From Rhododendron vialii (Eukaryota > Streptophyta > Magnoliopsida > Ericales > Ericaceae): 64,000 nt of DNA. Position numbers and translations under genes: made by a program. The stretch lies in assembly GCF_030253575.1 (NCBI RefSeq), contig NC_080561.1, forward strand, positions 1,244,001 to 1,308,000. The letters run 5' to 3'. Shown piece after piece: positions 12,178 through 22,582 of this stretch (position 1 is its first letter; every line of letters begins with the position of its first letter). The notes under the pieces are model-generated. The model saw only the letters and a list, made by a program, of their open reading frames with translations. It had not been told where the DNA came from and ran no database searches.

Positions 12178-12620
12178 AGTGCACCGGATCTGATCCGGAT
12201 CCGATAATGTCAATCTGAAATCCGATAATCCGAATCCGGTAATTCAAATACGGATTCGGATCGGATCGGATTAAATCCGTTATCAATCCGAATCCGAACT
12301 TTATTTTTTTTAATTTAAAAAAAAAAACAGTAAATTTTTAATTTTGAAAAAAAAATGTTTAAGAAGTTGTATTTTTATTTTTACTTTTTATTTTAATTTT
12401 TTTCGGAAAATATTTTTTTTTGAAAAAAAAAAATATATTTTTTGCTAAAATTTTTGAAGTAAAAAAAGTTTTCGGATTCGGATTTTCGGATCGGATCCAA
12501 AGTTTTCAGATTCGGATCGGATCCGAAGTCTTCAGATTCGGATCCGGATTATCACTATCGGATTCGAGTCTTATCGAATCCGGATCGAATTCGGATCTAT
12601 CGGATCCGGACCATTGACAG
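12178..12620. repeat. CCGGAT/TCCGAA-rich palindromic repeat
   Basis: Two blocks dense in GATCCGGATCCGA-type motifs (12188-12300 and 12470-12608) in inverted orientation surround an A/T-only centre. The right edge reads ACCATTGACAGGCC, like the termini of common plant palindromic repeats. Probably a degenerate non-autonomous DNA element; the class is inferred only. Confidence 0.5.
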
Positions 12621-13015
12621 GCCTATTGCCAAGATAATTACGTTTTCTTGCTCCACTTCAAGCATCTATCTAGCGTCATGTAAATGTGCGTTTGACATTA
12701 CGCATTTTGGGCCAAGATTGCACCAACTTCTATAATGCTAAATCAGAGTTAAACTAAGCACACACAACACAGAGAAACACAAGGATTTACGTGGTTTTCC
12801 AATAATCGGGTACGTCCACGGAGGGACAGTAGATTCTTTATATTTACTGGAGGAGTATTACAAAAAATCACTCAAACTCACACAGTATTGCCTCACAATC
12901 CACTCGTGTATCATTTTCTTCTCCCTGATTTATGATACAAAACTCTGAACCAAAGGTCTCCATTTATAGCCAGATGAGGCCCTGTTCATTTGCTACGAAA
13001 GTCTGCCTTCATTTA

Positions 13016-13775
13016 GGCTCCGTTCCGGAAATCTTCTTTAAAAATAAGTACTTATTTTGCCACTTTTTATTCAAAAATAAGAAGGGCCATTCCACAAAAC
13101 CCAAATAAAAAGTTTCTTCCACATTTTCAAACTCAAAAATAATATAAATGAAAAAAAAAATCAATTTTTTTGCACCGTATTAAAGATCTCAATGAGATCT
13201 ATCAAACAAGATCCATAGTGGTAGAAAAATTATTTGCGTAAACACATGATTTTTGAGCTTGAAGTGGTCTTATACAAAAAATAAGACTGTTGCTATGATA
13301 ATGGGCGTCGGCGGAGGGAAATCGTACTGGCAGCCGCGCTGGGCCGTCTCCGGCCACCGGACGGCCAATCCGAGCCGTCCAAAAATTCTAAAAAAAAAAA
13401 ACCGAGGGGGCTTGCGCGGGAATCAACGGCATCCGAGGTGTGTAGGGTGCTTGATCCGAGCACCAATTTTCTATGTATATATGATTAAGCACCCTACACG
13501 GAAAATGGGTGCTCGGATCAAGCACCCTACACACTTCGGATGCCGTTGATTCCCGCGATGGCCTTGGTTTTTTTTTTTTAGAATTTTTGGACGGTTTGGA
13601 TCGGTCGTTTGGTGGCCGGAGACGGCCCGGCGCCGCCACCGGTACGATTTCCCTCCCCGGCCGATCGGTACCTATACAAATTCTTCCAAAATAAGTATCA
13701 CCCTTCTAATTTTTCAGAACAAACTTTCTTATTACACAAAAAAATAAGTTCTTATTTTATTTCTGGAACGGAGCC
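13016..13775. mobile_element. PIF/Harbinger-like MITE, GGCCCCGTTCC family, copy 5, with nested insert
   Basis: Ends GGCTCCGTTCCGGAA and, at the right, TTCTGGAACGGAGCC, flanked by TTA on both sides (13013-13015, 13776-13778). The left part carries the family block AGATCTCAATGAGATCT. It is 760 bp, about three times the family size, because a GC-rich foldback sits inside at about 13300-13670. Confidence 0.75.
13305..13668. mobile_element. GC-rich foldback nested in the copy 5 MITE
   Basis: A long inverted repeat of about 360 bp. Arms run GGAGGGAAATCGTAC...GGCCGTCTCCGGCCACC on the left and the complement on the right, then an A-run, GGAATCAACGGCATCCGA, GTGTAGGGTGCTTGATCCGA and a short loop near 13480. 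Base composition is far more GC-rich than the surrounding MITE. Exact ends and target duplication are not clear. Confidence 0.65.
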
Positions 13776-14076
13776 TTAATCCAAAGGAGGCTGAAGGATA
13801 TCAGAAGAAGATTTGGGAGGCTCCTTGTCTGCTGAGTAAATGCAAGCATGGGTTGGAGCACAAAAGTCAACAACTTCCACTAGGACAAATAGCTTTTTTT
13901 TTTGTACTTCGAAGGATGGTTACCCGTCCACTTAGCGCCAAAACAGAACCCAGCTGAGAACAATCATAGAAGCGTTCTAAAGAGTCCAAATTCCATCAGC
14001 CCGTGGCTTCATATGTACATATTGAGAGCAAAGAAGGTAGCCAATAGAAACCATCAACCAAGTTCCCAACCGGAAA

Positions 14077-14625
14077 TTGATACTCGTCGAGCCTCGATTG
14101 GAGCCGGTACAAGGCATAGGCTATTATGATCGGACTGCTTGTGGTCCTCCGTATTGGAGCTTGCTATCTACTTTGAATGCACAAAAAAAAAGAGCAACCA
14201 AGCATGCTTCGAAGGCTCAACGAATATCGAGTTCCGCTTGGGAACTTGGGTGCTTGTTTTTGATGAATGCCTTGTTTGGTCTGAACCTCTTTCTGAAGCC
14301 ACGCTGTGAGGGATTTTGGACCCTCTATAACACTGCCGTGATAGTACTCATGGTGCATGGTGTTCAATACACAGTCGGGTTTTGTCTTGGTGCTACGAGG
14401 GCGACAAACTATCCTTTGGAAGGACCAAAAAACGCTTTTTGCGGTGGTGGAGGTAGGAGCAATCTTGGCCCAAGAAGCGTTATTATGATGCACCTTCGCA
14501 TGACACCGGCCAGACGCTATGGAATCAGAATAAGATTGATGGAGGAGAGTGGCAACCCAATGATCATGGGAACATTAATATACCTTACATTTGTGTTTGA
14601 TGAGATGTTCAGGCCCGATGCATAG
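14077..14625 (+). other. Unassigned reading frame, probably repeat-derived
   Basis: A 182-codon open frame that I do not recognise. Its first ~30 codons lie in a segment (about 14097-14175) that recurs at 21158-21230 with roughly 80 per cent identity, in a different reading context, so that part is a dispersed repeat. The frame starts with an alternate codon arrangement and has a hydrophobic stretch around residues 55-95. There are no domain motifs. A genuine small gene cannot be excluded but is not supported. Confidence 0.25.
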
Positions 14626-14683
14626 ATCATATTGATATCTATTGGCTTTGAGTTTTGAGTTAGTTTGCTTTTTAAACTAGCAG

Positions 14684-15027
14684 CGGCTCCGTTTGGCTAA
14701 ATAAGTTAACTGGCTTATTTTTTTTTGTTCTTATTCAAATTTTTTTCGTATTTGTCAATTTTTTGGAAATTGTTGCATCGTCATGATAAGAGGAATCTAA
14801 AAAGTAAAAATTACTATTGAAACCTAATTTTTTTGAATAAAGACAAAAATAAGTCAATAAGCCAATTTTTTCGTCTTTATTCCAAAAAAATTGAATTTCG
14901 ATCATAATTTTACTTTTTAGATTTCTCTCGTCATGACGATGTAATAATCCTAAAAAAAATTGACGAAAAACTAACAAATACGGAAAAAATTAGAATAAGG
15001 ACAAAAAAAAAAAAACCCGAACAGGAC
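14684..15027. mobile_element. Foldback MITE
   Basis: An AT-rich inverted repeat. The left arm TTCGTATTTGTCAATTTTTT, then GCATCGTCATGA, pairs with the right arm TCATGACGATG and AAAAAATTGACGAAAAACTA. Outer ends GGCTCCGTTTGG and (complement) GTCCTGTTCGGG are looser. The sequence ACTAG occurs just outside both ends, a possible short target duplication. Confidence 0.55.
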
Positions 15028-15053
15028 ACTAGTATTTAACTTTCATTGCTTGG

Positions 15054-15655
15054 CTTGTAGATGCATGTCCGATTAGAACAACTTATTAAAAAGGGTGAAA
15101 TCAGAGGAGTATCGATCACTCATTAGGCTAGACTATCAACACTCGTTTATTAACTAGACTCTATATACTTTCATCACAAACAACTGTCAAAGTCGATTTA
15201 GCTAGTGCATCAGCTATTTTTGTCAACGAAAACTGAGCCGCAGGCTCCAAGGACGATGGCTCACCCTCCGCGGGAAGGTAATGTTCATTGTTCACCCTCT
15301 TTAAAGGAGGGTAAACAAAATTATTCTCGAGACGTTAAAAAATACATGTATACTCTCCATAATCAACCATGAGTACTTGGAAAAATTCTTATGGTTGACA
15401 ATTATCTTCCCTCTTTAAAGAAAGGGTACGTGAGCCACGGTACTTGGAGCCTGCGTCTCAATTTTCATTGACAAAAGCAATAGCTTGTGCACTAGCTACA
15501 TCGGTTTTGTTAGTTCTTTGAGAAGAAAGTATATAGCGTCTTGTTAATTAATAAACGAGTGTTGATAATCTAACCTAATGACTCGTAATCGAAACACCTC
15601 TGATTTCACCCTTAATAATAAGTTGTATTAATTGGACACATCTACAAGTACACGA
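15054..15655. repeat. ~600 bp near-perfect palindrome (foldback element)
   Basis: The left arm starts CTTGTAGATGCATGTCCGAT and the right arm ends with its complement. Pairing continues through GGGTGAAATCAGAGG, ATCAACACTCGTTTATTAA, GTAGCTAGTGCA-type, TTTTGTCAAYGAAAAYTGAG and CAGGCTCCAAG blocks almost to the centre near 15350. No coding frame. Probably a foldback or large-TIR DNA transposon derivative. Confidence 0.7.
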
Positions 15656-15848
15656 GCGAAACAAATTTAGATGTGTATTTTGGTTCCATGGAATCCATGC
15701 TTACCAGCTATAAATTAACACAATTTTTGCATCTAAATTTTCTTCGATAAGCACACGAGAGAAACAAATTTAGATGTGTATTTTGGTTTCCTGGAATCCA
15801 TACTTACCAGCTAAACACAATTTTTCTTTCTAAATTTTCTTCGATAAT
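15652..15848. repeat. Direct tandem duplication of ~99 bp
   Basis: Two head-to-tail copies starting at ACGAGCGAAACAAATTTAGA (15652) and ACGAGAGAAACAAATTTAGA (about 15752). Each contains GTGTATTTTGGTT, GGAATCCAT, TTACCAGCTA and ends in CTAAATTTTCTTCGATAA. The first abuts the right arm of the 600 bp palindrome. Confidence 0.7.
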
Positions 15849-16002
15849 GTACTTATAGATGTCCGATTAAAATCATTTTTGGTGACAATAAGCATCTTGA
15901 CGTGATCAAAATATGAAAGTGCGTCAAAAAGGGTGGACTGCACCCTTTCATCCTAGTTGGAACGCTAATTTAACAGCAAGAAAAGCCACATTAATTAAGA
16001 AG

Positions 16003-16234
16003 AAATTTTTTGGTCCCGGGTGGGTATATCCCACGTGGTGCCCGCTCGGCACTGCCGACCCATCCGATGCACTTTTGGACAGCTAAGATTGAAACTTTCT
16101 CTCTCCTCTCATCCCTCCTCTTTCTCTCTCCTTTTTTTCTCTTCAAATCCGAGCCGTCCAAAATTGCATCGGACAGCTCGGATGTGCCAAGCGGGCCACG
16201 TGGTACCCACTCGGCACTGAAAGATTTCTCCACA
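16003..16234. mobile_element. Long-TIR MITE, related to 40314-40544
   Basis: Arms of about 75 bp: GTGGGTATATCCCACGTGG...CATCCGATGCACTTTTGGAC on the left and the complement (TCCAAAATTGCATCGG...CACTCGGCAC) on the right, around a CTCTCTCC-rich loop. Outer ends read AGAAATTTTTTGG and (right) AAGATTTCT. The element at 40314-40544 has the same plan and the same CTCTCTCCTCTCATCC loop. Confidence 0.6.
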
Positions 16235-19070
16235 TTAAGCCATCTCACAGGAAAATAAAAAATTCGGATATGAAACACTCCCACCTCCCGAATTTTCAAT
16301 GCAACAGTTATTTATAACACCTCTCTCATGTAGTGTGGACCCTAACCCTCCCCCATTAAAATCCAAGCTAATGGAATCAGCCTATAGATTAGATTATGTT
16401 CACCCTTTTCACTTTATTTCATATTACCATAAAGATTGGCTGATTTGTATTTTATTTACCGATAGGGATGCATGTGATGGCTACATCAGCACACTATTTT
16501 TTCTGAAAAATTCTTCCCCCTCACATAAATGCGGAGCCCAATTTTCTGTTGGATAAGTTATATCATTAGGAAAATTCCAGAAGAATATAAATGACTAATT
16601 AAACACAAAATAATAATCAACGAAATCTAACAAATGAATATTAGCAGAGAAAGATAAGAATAGCCTGTGGGTCATATGGTCGACATGCCTAATAATATTA
16701 ACAAAGATAATAATAACAAAGCTCTCGTGTTTCTGACTTGTGGGAAGGGAAAGAAGTTTGCTTGTTTATATAGAGGAATTACTCCTATAAGAAGGTAAGT
16801 TTGTTAGGGATTAACGACATGCCTAATAATATTATGGAGAAATACAAGGAGAGACTAAGTCTCATTGGTTACAATTACCCCATGCACGTTGATCTCCAAC
16901 ACTAATACCTGTTAGGATAGTACTCCTACTATTTTAAGGAGCACACCTAGAGAAGGGTGTTGGGTCAAATACCTAAAATAAGAGCTGAGCTACAAAAAAT
17001 ATAAACTAAGAAGAAGGATTGCATTTATGAGTCCAATGGGTTTGGGAGCCTGCCATTAGGGGTATTGAGAAGGGTCTCTCCCACTTGGTTTTAATAATCC
17101 TCTCCTTGTCAATGCACAAATACGAAAATAGCTGTCAGCAATCTTATCTCCTTACCAATCATATCCCATGTGAAGGGCAAAAAATGAAAATGTATACTAT
17201 CAATCCAATCCTATCCCATTTGAAACAAACATAATATTAATAATCTCATTATCTAGTTCCATCTTAAACAAACATACTCATCACCAATCACATCTCCTTA
17301 CCAATCTCATCCCCTTACCAATCCCTTCTCATTACTAATCCAAATCTTAATCACATCTCCGTGTGAATCCCGATCATCTATCACTGTTATCAAACGGGAT
17401 CTTAGGCAACAGCAGAGGGGAAAATTCTACTTAAAGTGACGCGTTCGGGGCAATTTTCTAATTCTTGGTGGGGTTAAGGTGTACACAATATAATTCAAAA
17501 ATTATGGGAGTACCTGTTTTAAGTGAGTGGAGTCGCATGAACCCACTTGTCAAATTCTTCCTCTGCTCATATGCACCAAGTATCATTATCATCATCAGTA
17601 GGTGACAATAATCATATCCAACGTTGACCAAACAAATACTAATTAATGTATAAACGTATAATATTAAATTAAAATAACAACATTAATTTTCATGTGTATG
17701 GACCTCACAAACTTTGTTAGAGAGCGGAGCATTGCACATGGAACACGTGTATATGTGTCGTTGCATGGTAATTAGTCGGCTTCCAATCATTACATGCTTG
17801 CAAAATTATTTAAATACTTTATTGACGAATGAACATTATCCGTAATTGAAACTAAAGAATTCAGTGTTAGAACAACGGTGTCTGATAGTGTCGGGTGTTT
17901 TTAGCGGACCCACTAAATTGTAAGGTTTTTGTTAATATGTGCCCCTAAGGCATATGTTAACCATCATTTACTGAAACTAACTAACCCCACTAACACGGGG
18001 AATAGTGAAATCAGGAAATAGGCTAGCTGGAGTATTGGGCAAAGCGAAAAACTAGTTTTGGTGAGACCAAAATACCCTTTACAAAACCTTCATGCTACCA
18101 TTTCATTTTTATTCCCTGCATTTTCTTAATTCGACTCCCCGGCGGGGTACACGAGAAACGAAAATGTTACACCATAGAGCAAGTAATTCTTCACATGCTG
18201 TGTACCAAAAAAAAAAATCTTCACATGCTATAACTTATTTTTTTTACATCATTATATTTATCTTCGCGGATAAGTATCAAAAAATTCTTAAAATGCTATA
18301 GCGGGTCTCCTTCATGCCCCACTCTCCCTCAACTTTTGGTCAGGTATTTTTTATTTTTGTTATTTTTTATTTAGATTTTTGTCTTAATTTTTTAGATTAA
18401 TCATTAGTCTCGAATATACAAATAAGAAAAGTATAAAAACATAAATTGAACTTTAAAAATTTTCATAAGGACGGCAAAGATATCAAAAATACCAGTTGTT
18501 TGGTATTTTCCGTCTTTAGTGAACTTTTTTTTTTGCTTTTGATCATATTTTTAGACTGCTTTCGTTGAGATGAACAATTAATCCAATAAATATAATGTGA
18601 ATCTAACCAAAAATTTAAAAAAGATAGAACAAATTGCGCAAAACAAAGAATACCAAAATTTAGGGAGAACGGCTTCTGAATAGCCTGACTTTTTCTATTT
18701 TCCTTTGTCAAGTAAATTTGTTGAGATCAATGCATGCTTAGAATATTACTGAGGAAGAAATCATGGGTTGGTATGTTTAACATGTGAAGCTGGGGCATTT
18801 CCGTCCATTACATAAACAGTTGCCCTCTTTAAAAATATAATTGATTACTCAATTATTACGCTTAGATTTTCCATGGAAGTGGAATCGAATTCTGGAGGTA
18901 TACTGTTTTCCTATCATGTGCCTTAGGAACACACATTAACAATACCCTAATTGTAATAATGAATCGGAGAAAGGTGGCTTCAAGCCATCATGCCACTTAA
19001 TTCTAGGGGACACAAATGTATAGACACCTCAAACTAGGTCTTCCAATTGGTTTATTTTCTTTTTGGTTTT
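16235..19070. other. Gene-free stretch
   Basis: No gene recognised. Apart from the repeat at 17100-17402, I note a small palindrome near 17935-17965 (GTTAATATGTGCCCC / GGCATATGTTAAC) and AT-rich sequence with long T runs at 18330-18560. Open frames here are short and without family signature. Confidence 0.4.
17100..17402. mobile_element. Dispersed MITE-like repeat, copy 2 (inverse of 11352)
   Basis: Read on the minus strand, it begins CCCGTTTGATAACAGTGATA and continues with GGATTAGTAATGAGAAGGGA, the same order as the copy at 11352-11735. ATTGGTAAGGAGAT-like units are repeated several times. No clear outer end at the 17100 side. Confidence 0.5.
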
Positions 19071-19079
19071 TAATTCTCC

Positions 19080-20740
19080 GATGATGAAATGGATCAAGAA
19101 CACCCCGGGAATTATAAGTGGTTGAGTTTTGAGCGTTTTGAAACCCCAATAAACTTTCCAGAACTCTACTGGCACGCGCTGGTTGAGAACCAACACACGT
19201 AGGTCAAAGTGTCAGGTGTTGGTCAAATGGTCCTGATTGACCATTAACCAGCACGTGATCATTTCGACCCATGTGTGCGCGTCCATGACCCGCACAATAA
19301 TTAAAGTTGCAGCCAACTTTGCACTTTCCATTTCTAGAAGATTTCTATTTATGGAGGATTTTCATTAATGGAAGGTTTCCATTAATGGAATAATTTCCAT
19401 TTATGGAGGGTGTTTGCTCTATAAATACCACCGTCACTCTTTCATCAAAAGGGTTAGAAAAAAAAAAAGGTTTCAAGCATACAACCGTCCAACACACAAC
19501 CATCTTTCACACCTCATTCAGTTTCAAATATCAAAACTCAAACATCCATTCAAACTCAGCCAAAGGTATAAACACCTGCTGCTTTCTGTTCTGATCCCTA
19601 AGGGGGGCTGACAGGGTCAAGACTGGTACTCAATACCAGTCATGGCCCTAAGGCTAGCAAGGTTCAAAAACCGTGTGAACAAGGGACATGCGCACGTCAG
19701 TCCTTAGCTCGTGCACGTTGCTATGTAGTTGCGCGCACAGATTTGCGCGGGGACAGGGACCTTATTCTTTTATGTTGTTTTCTTTTTAGATTATCACTGC
19801 GAGCTTGTAAAACCAGTTTACTGCTTTCTTACGTTAAAACTGCTAGCTTGTATTTCAATACTTATTTCTGTTCTGTTGGAACACCAACTGGGGTATATCT
19901 GGACATGTCCCAGAGCCCCAGTCATGTGAGAACAAGTACTGGAAATAGCTTGGATGGATGGGCGCGCAAGTTCCTAACCCGTGCGCGCAGGTGTTCTTGT
20001 TACAATGGCTTTCCATTGCGTTGCTCTTGCATGGGTGACTTGGCCTTAGGCCACTGTTTTGCCCCCGCACTATTTATGGGGATGTTTTGTTCATTTGTTA
20101 GGCTTTTCAGCCTTTAAACTGTGTAGTGTAATAGTATAAACTGCTTGGTTTGGTCTTGGGCGTGCACTGGTCCTTCCAGAGCCCAGAGAAGAATAAAAAA
20201 GAGGCTGTGAGAAAAGCAAAATCCCACGAGCGTGTTTGATATTGGCGCGCGTAGGTTGGAACTGCATGCAGTGGCTTTGGTCAGTGCAGGCAAGTTTCTT
20301 CTTGCGCATGTCAAGTTTGGAACAGTGCACTGGGTTTGCTCTTCTGAACAGAACCTGGTTAATTTTACCCTATTTGCTGCTTTCACATCCATGCTATCTA
20401 TCACATCCTATAAACATGTTACAGCTTTAATTCTCATTAAACCGTTCTCCGCCTTTAAATGGCTAAAGAATTGATTAATCAAACAGAATCACAAATATTT
20501 TCGCAAATGCTCAAGTAAAGACCGATCTCCAGATTGGGCGAGAGGGATGCCTTAAAATCCTTCCCCTCTCGTAACCTAGCTCCCGAACCCATATATGGTT
20601 ATGATAGACCGGTGCTTTCACATTTTCAAATCAAACAGCGCAGCAAGCGTTTCAAGTTCGATTCCTTGGGTGTCAGACCTTCAAACTCAAGTGACGACTC
20701 TGAATTGAGCGCTCGTTTGAAAAAGTGCTCCTCAATCTGC
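19080..20740 (+). mobile_element. Remnant of a Tat/Ogre-type Ty3/gypsy LTR
   Basis: A possible LTR promoter, CTCTATAAATACC, lies at about 19418-19430. The right end keeps the order typical of plant Tat-lineage LTRs as I know them: GGGATGCCTTAAAATCCTTC, CTCGTAACC, CTCCCGAACCC, AGACCGG, TTTTCA, CTTGGGTGTCAGACC, then GTGACGACTCT at the position of the conserved GTGGCGACTC primer-binding region (about 20690-20705). No internal coding region follows, so this is a solo or truncated LTR. The left boundary is not defined. Confidence 0.5.
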
Positions 20741-21089
20741 CTTTTGTTCTTAAGGGCATGTCGCCCACAACATGCTACTACAAAAAATAACAAAAAAATT
20801 TATCCTTTTATCCCGTGCATCAAACGGAGACAACAAAATTAAAAATGCGTAATTTATTTACCTTCCTTATATGATACTGTAAAACCGTTTACCGGTAAAT
20901 TATTATAGTTTTGGTTCCACTCCCTCATATACAAGACATAAAAAGTTAAATGGTTGCCATGATAATTAGGTTGCCTTGCTCTACCTTAATCTAAATACTG
21001 TGCCGCATTAGCATCAGGTGTCATGTAAAAGTACATAAAAAAAAAAATTAACGCGTCTTGGGTCACACCAACTTTTCCACCTCTAGAAA

Positions 21090-21260
21090 TAGCCTTCTTT
21101 GTCCTTCTATAAAAGATGGCTAGCCACCCAACCCTATGTCGAAGAAAATGAGGGGTAAAATTTGTAGCCGGTATACGGCTATTATGATAGGACTGCTTGT
21201 GTTCCCCCACATTGGAGCTATCTCTTTCGAAAGCCTCAGAAGCACACTTGCAGACCATGT
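21090..21260 (+). repeat. Dispersed segment shared with 14097-14175
   Basis: AGCCGGTATACGGCTATTAT and GGACTGCTTGTG...ATTGGAGCT match the 14.1 kb copy in the same orientation with a 7 bp indel. Here the frame from the ATG at about 21149 reads 48 codons (MRGKICSRYTAIMIGLLVFP...) to a stop near 21293. Neither copy has a recognisable function. Confidence 0.4.
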
Positions 21261-21817
21261 GATTATTAAACACATTCTAGCTAGTAGGACAGTTTGATTT
21301 ACTCCCAGAGATTAATTAGACTTGAATTTCCACTTCTTTGTGTCTTTTATTAGTTTTACTTGGTCTAATCCGTGGTAATTAACCATCTTTAATTTTATAA
21401 CAACATTACCTATTAATGCTTGCTTAATTTAGTCATAAATGAAAGCTGGGTGTTTCATGCTTGATACTTGGTACTTACTATATGATTTCCTTTTGGTTTA
21501 CGACATGATGTAGACCCCACAAGAAGTGTAGCAAGTTAGCTACCGCTATACGTTAGCTAGCGGCACTTTCAAACATACAGGACTCTAAAAAAATAGAGAC
21601 GGCCAGTAGAGATGATGGAAAAAATAATACTACTCCAATAACGAGTTTGGTGTGATGAGTACATTTGTTTTTAACTACTAATTTCATCGCAATATTTTTA
21701 TACAATATATATGTCACGAAAGTTTTGATAGTTAATATATTTAGCAGAATATATGACGGCTAGCAGAATATATAACGTCGTTATCAGTCTTTCTTCAATT
21801 TTCCAGAGAGAAATGAG

Positions 21818-21838
21818 AGAGGGAGAGAGAGAGAGAGA
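21818..21838. repeat. (GA)n tract upstream of the RING gene
   Basis: A short GAGAGGGAGAGAGAGAGAGA tract about 190 bp upstream of the ATL-like start codon. GA/CT tracts are common in plant core promoters and 5' leaders, and similar tracts precede VPS2.1, WAV2 and ALFIN-LIKE in this window. Confidence 0.6.
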
Positions 21839-22024
21839 TTGTCTAAAAGTCCTCTATTTTTAATTTCTTAGCCCTCTAATCTTCACATCATTGTCAATCA
21901 CTCGTACTAAATATGCAATTTTCTCTTCAATACTCAACACAAACCATTGACTTCTTCTTAAAACTCACATTTTTCCATTTTTCCCCCACCCCCCCCAAAA
22001 AAAAAAAACTACTAAACTGATCAT

Positions 22025-22582
22025 ATGCCAACCCATCTCTCCCCACCACCACCTCCGCCGCCGCCACAATACAACATGCCCGTGTTTTACTACGGCCTGC
22101 TGGTAGTCGGAACCACCGGAATCATCCTCGCCCTCTACAACCTTATCATCATAAGGTTGTGCACTGGGCAGCACCACCACCTCCACCGCCAGTCCCGGCC
22201 CGGTCCGCCGCGTCCGGCTAACCGGACTCCGGTACCAGGCTCGAGCCGGAGCTTTGATAATCAGAACACACGCCTGATGTCGAGTTTCAAGTACAAGAAA
22301 GGCGAAGGAGCACTGAATGGTCGTCAGGATCAACAGGATTATGAGTTGGAATGCCCTGTTTGCTTGTCTGTTGTTGAAGAAGGGGAAGAAGTGAGGCAAT
22401 TGCCAAGGTGCAAGCACTCTTTCCATGCCCCTTGTATTGATATGTGGCTCTACTCTCACTTTGACTGCCCGGTTTGTCGGGCTCCGGTGGAACCGCCGGT
22501 TCTCCGGCTGCATACGGCCGTGATGGATCATCCATCAGAGAATTCCAGAGAAGGGATGATAGATGCAGGCAACTTAGTTTAG
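22025..22582 (+). CDS. ATL-type RING-H2 E3 ubiquitin ligase
   Basis: A single-exon gene of 185 aa, as is usual for the ATL family. A proline run (residues 7-14) is followed by one hydrophobic segment (about 20-45) that would anchor it in a membrane, a His/Arg-rich stretch, and a RING-H2 domain. Zinc ligands are C110, C113, C129, H131, H134, C137, C148 and C151 (C-x2-C-x15-C-x-H-x2-H-x2-C-x10-C-x2-C). The ATL hallmarks, a Pro two residues before the third Cys (P127) and W141 after the sixth ligand, are present. The GLD motif between the membrane segment and the RING is not obvious. The role is E2-dependent substrate ubiquitination; the substrate is unknown. The ATG at 22025 is the first in frame after upstream stops. 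A long frame on the opposite strand is a shadow. Confidence 0.93.
   Translation: MPTHLSPPPPPPPPQYNMPVFYYGLLVVGTTGIILALYNLIIIRLCTGQHHHLHRQSRPGPPRPANRTPVPGSSRSFDNQNTRLMSSFKYKKGEGALNGRQDQQDYELECPVCLSVVEEGEEVRQLPRCKHSFHAPCIDMWLYSHFDCPVCRAPVEPPVLRLHTAVMDHPSENSREGMIDAGNLV

Larger units (their letters stand above)
12726..13890. mobile_element. Copia-type LTR fragment interrupted by a MITE
   Basis: The stretch 12740-12840 (AGAAACACAAGGATTTACGT, then CGGGTACGTCCACGG) is a sequence I associate with the LTRs of plant Ty1/copia elements. It continues to about 13012, is broken by the MITE at 13016-13775, and appears to resume from 13779 (AATCCAAAGGAGGCTGAAGG). No gag or pol frame is present. Assignment is from remembered pattern and not from an alignment. 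Confidence 0.45.

Noticed and set aside
21965-22531. 188-codon open frame on the minus strand
   Set aside because: It is fully antisense to the ATL RING-H2 gene and only reflects the GC-rich codons of that gene; no family signature.
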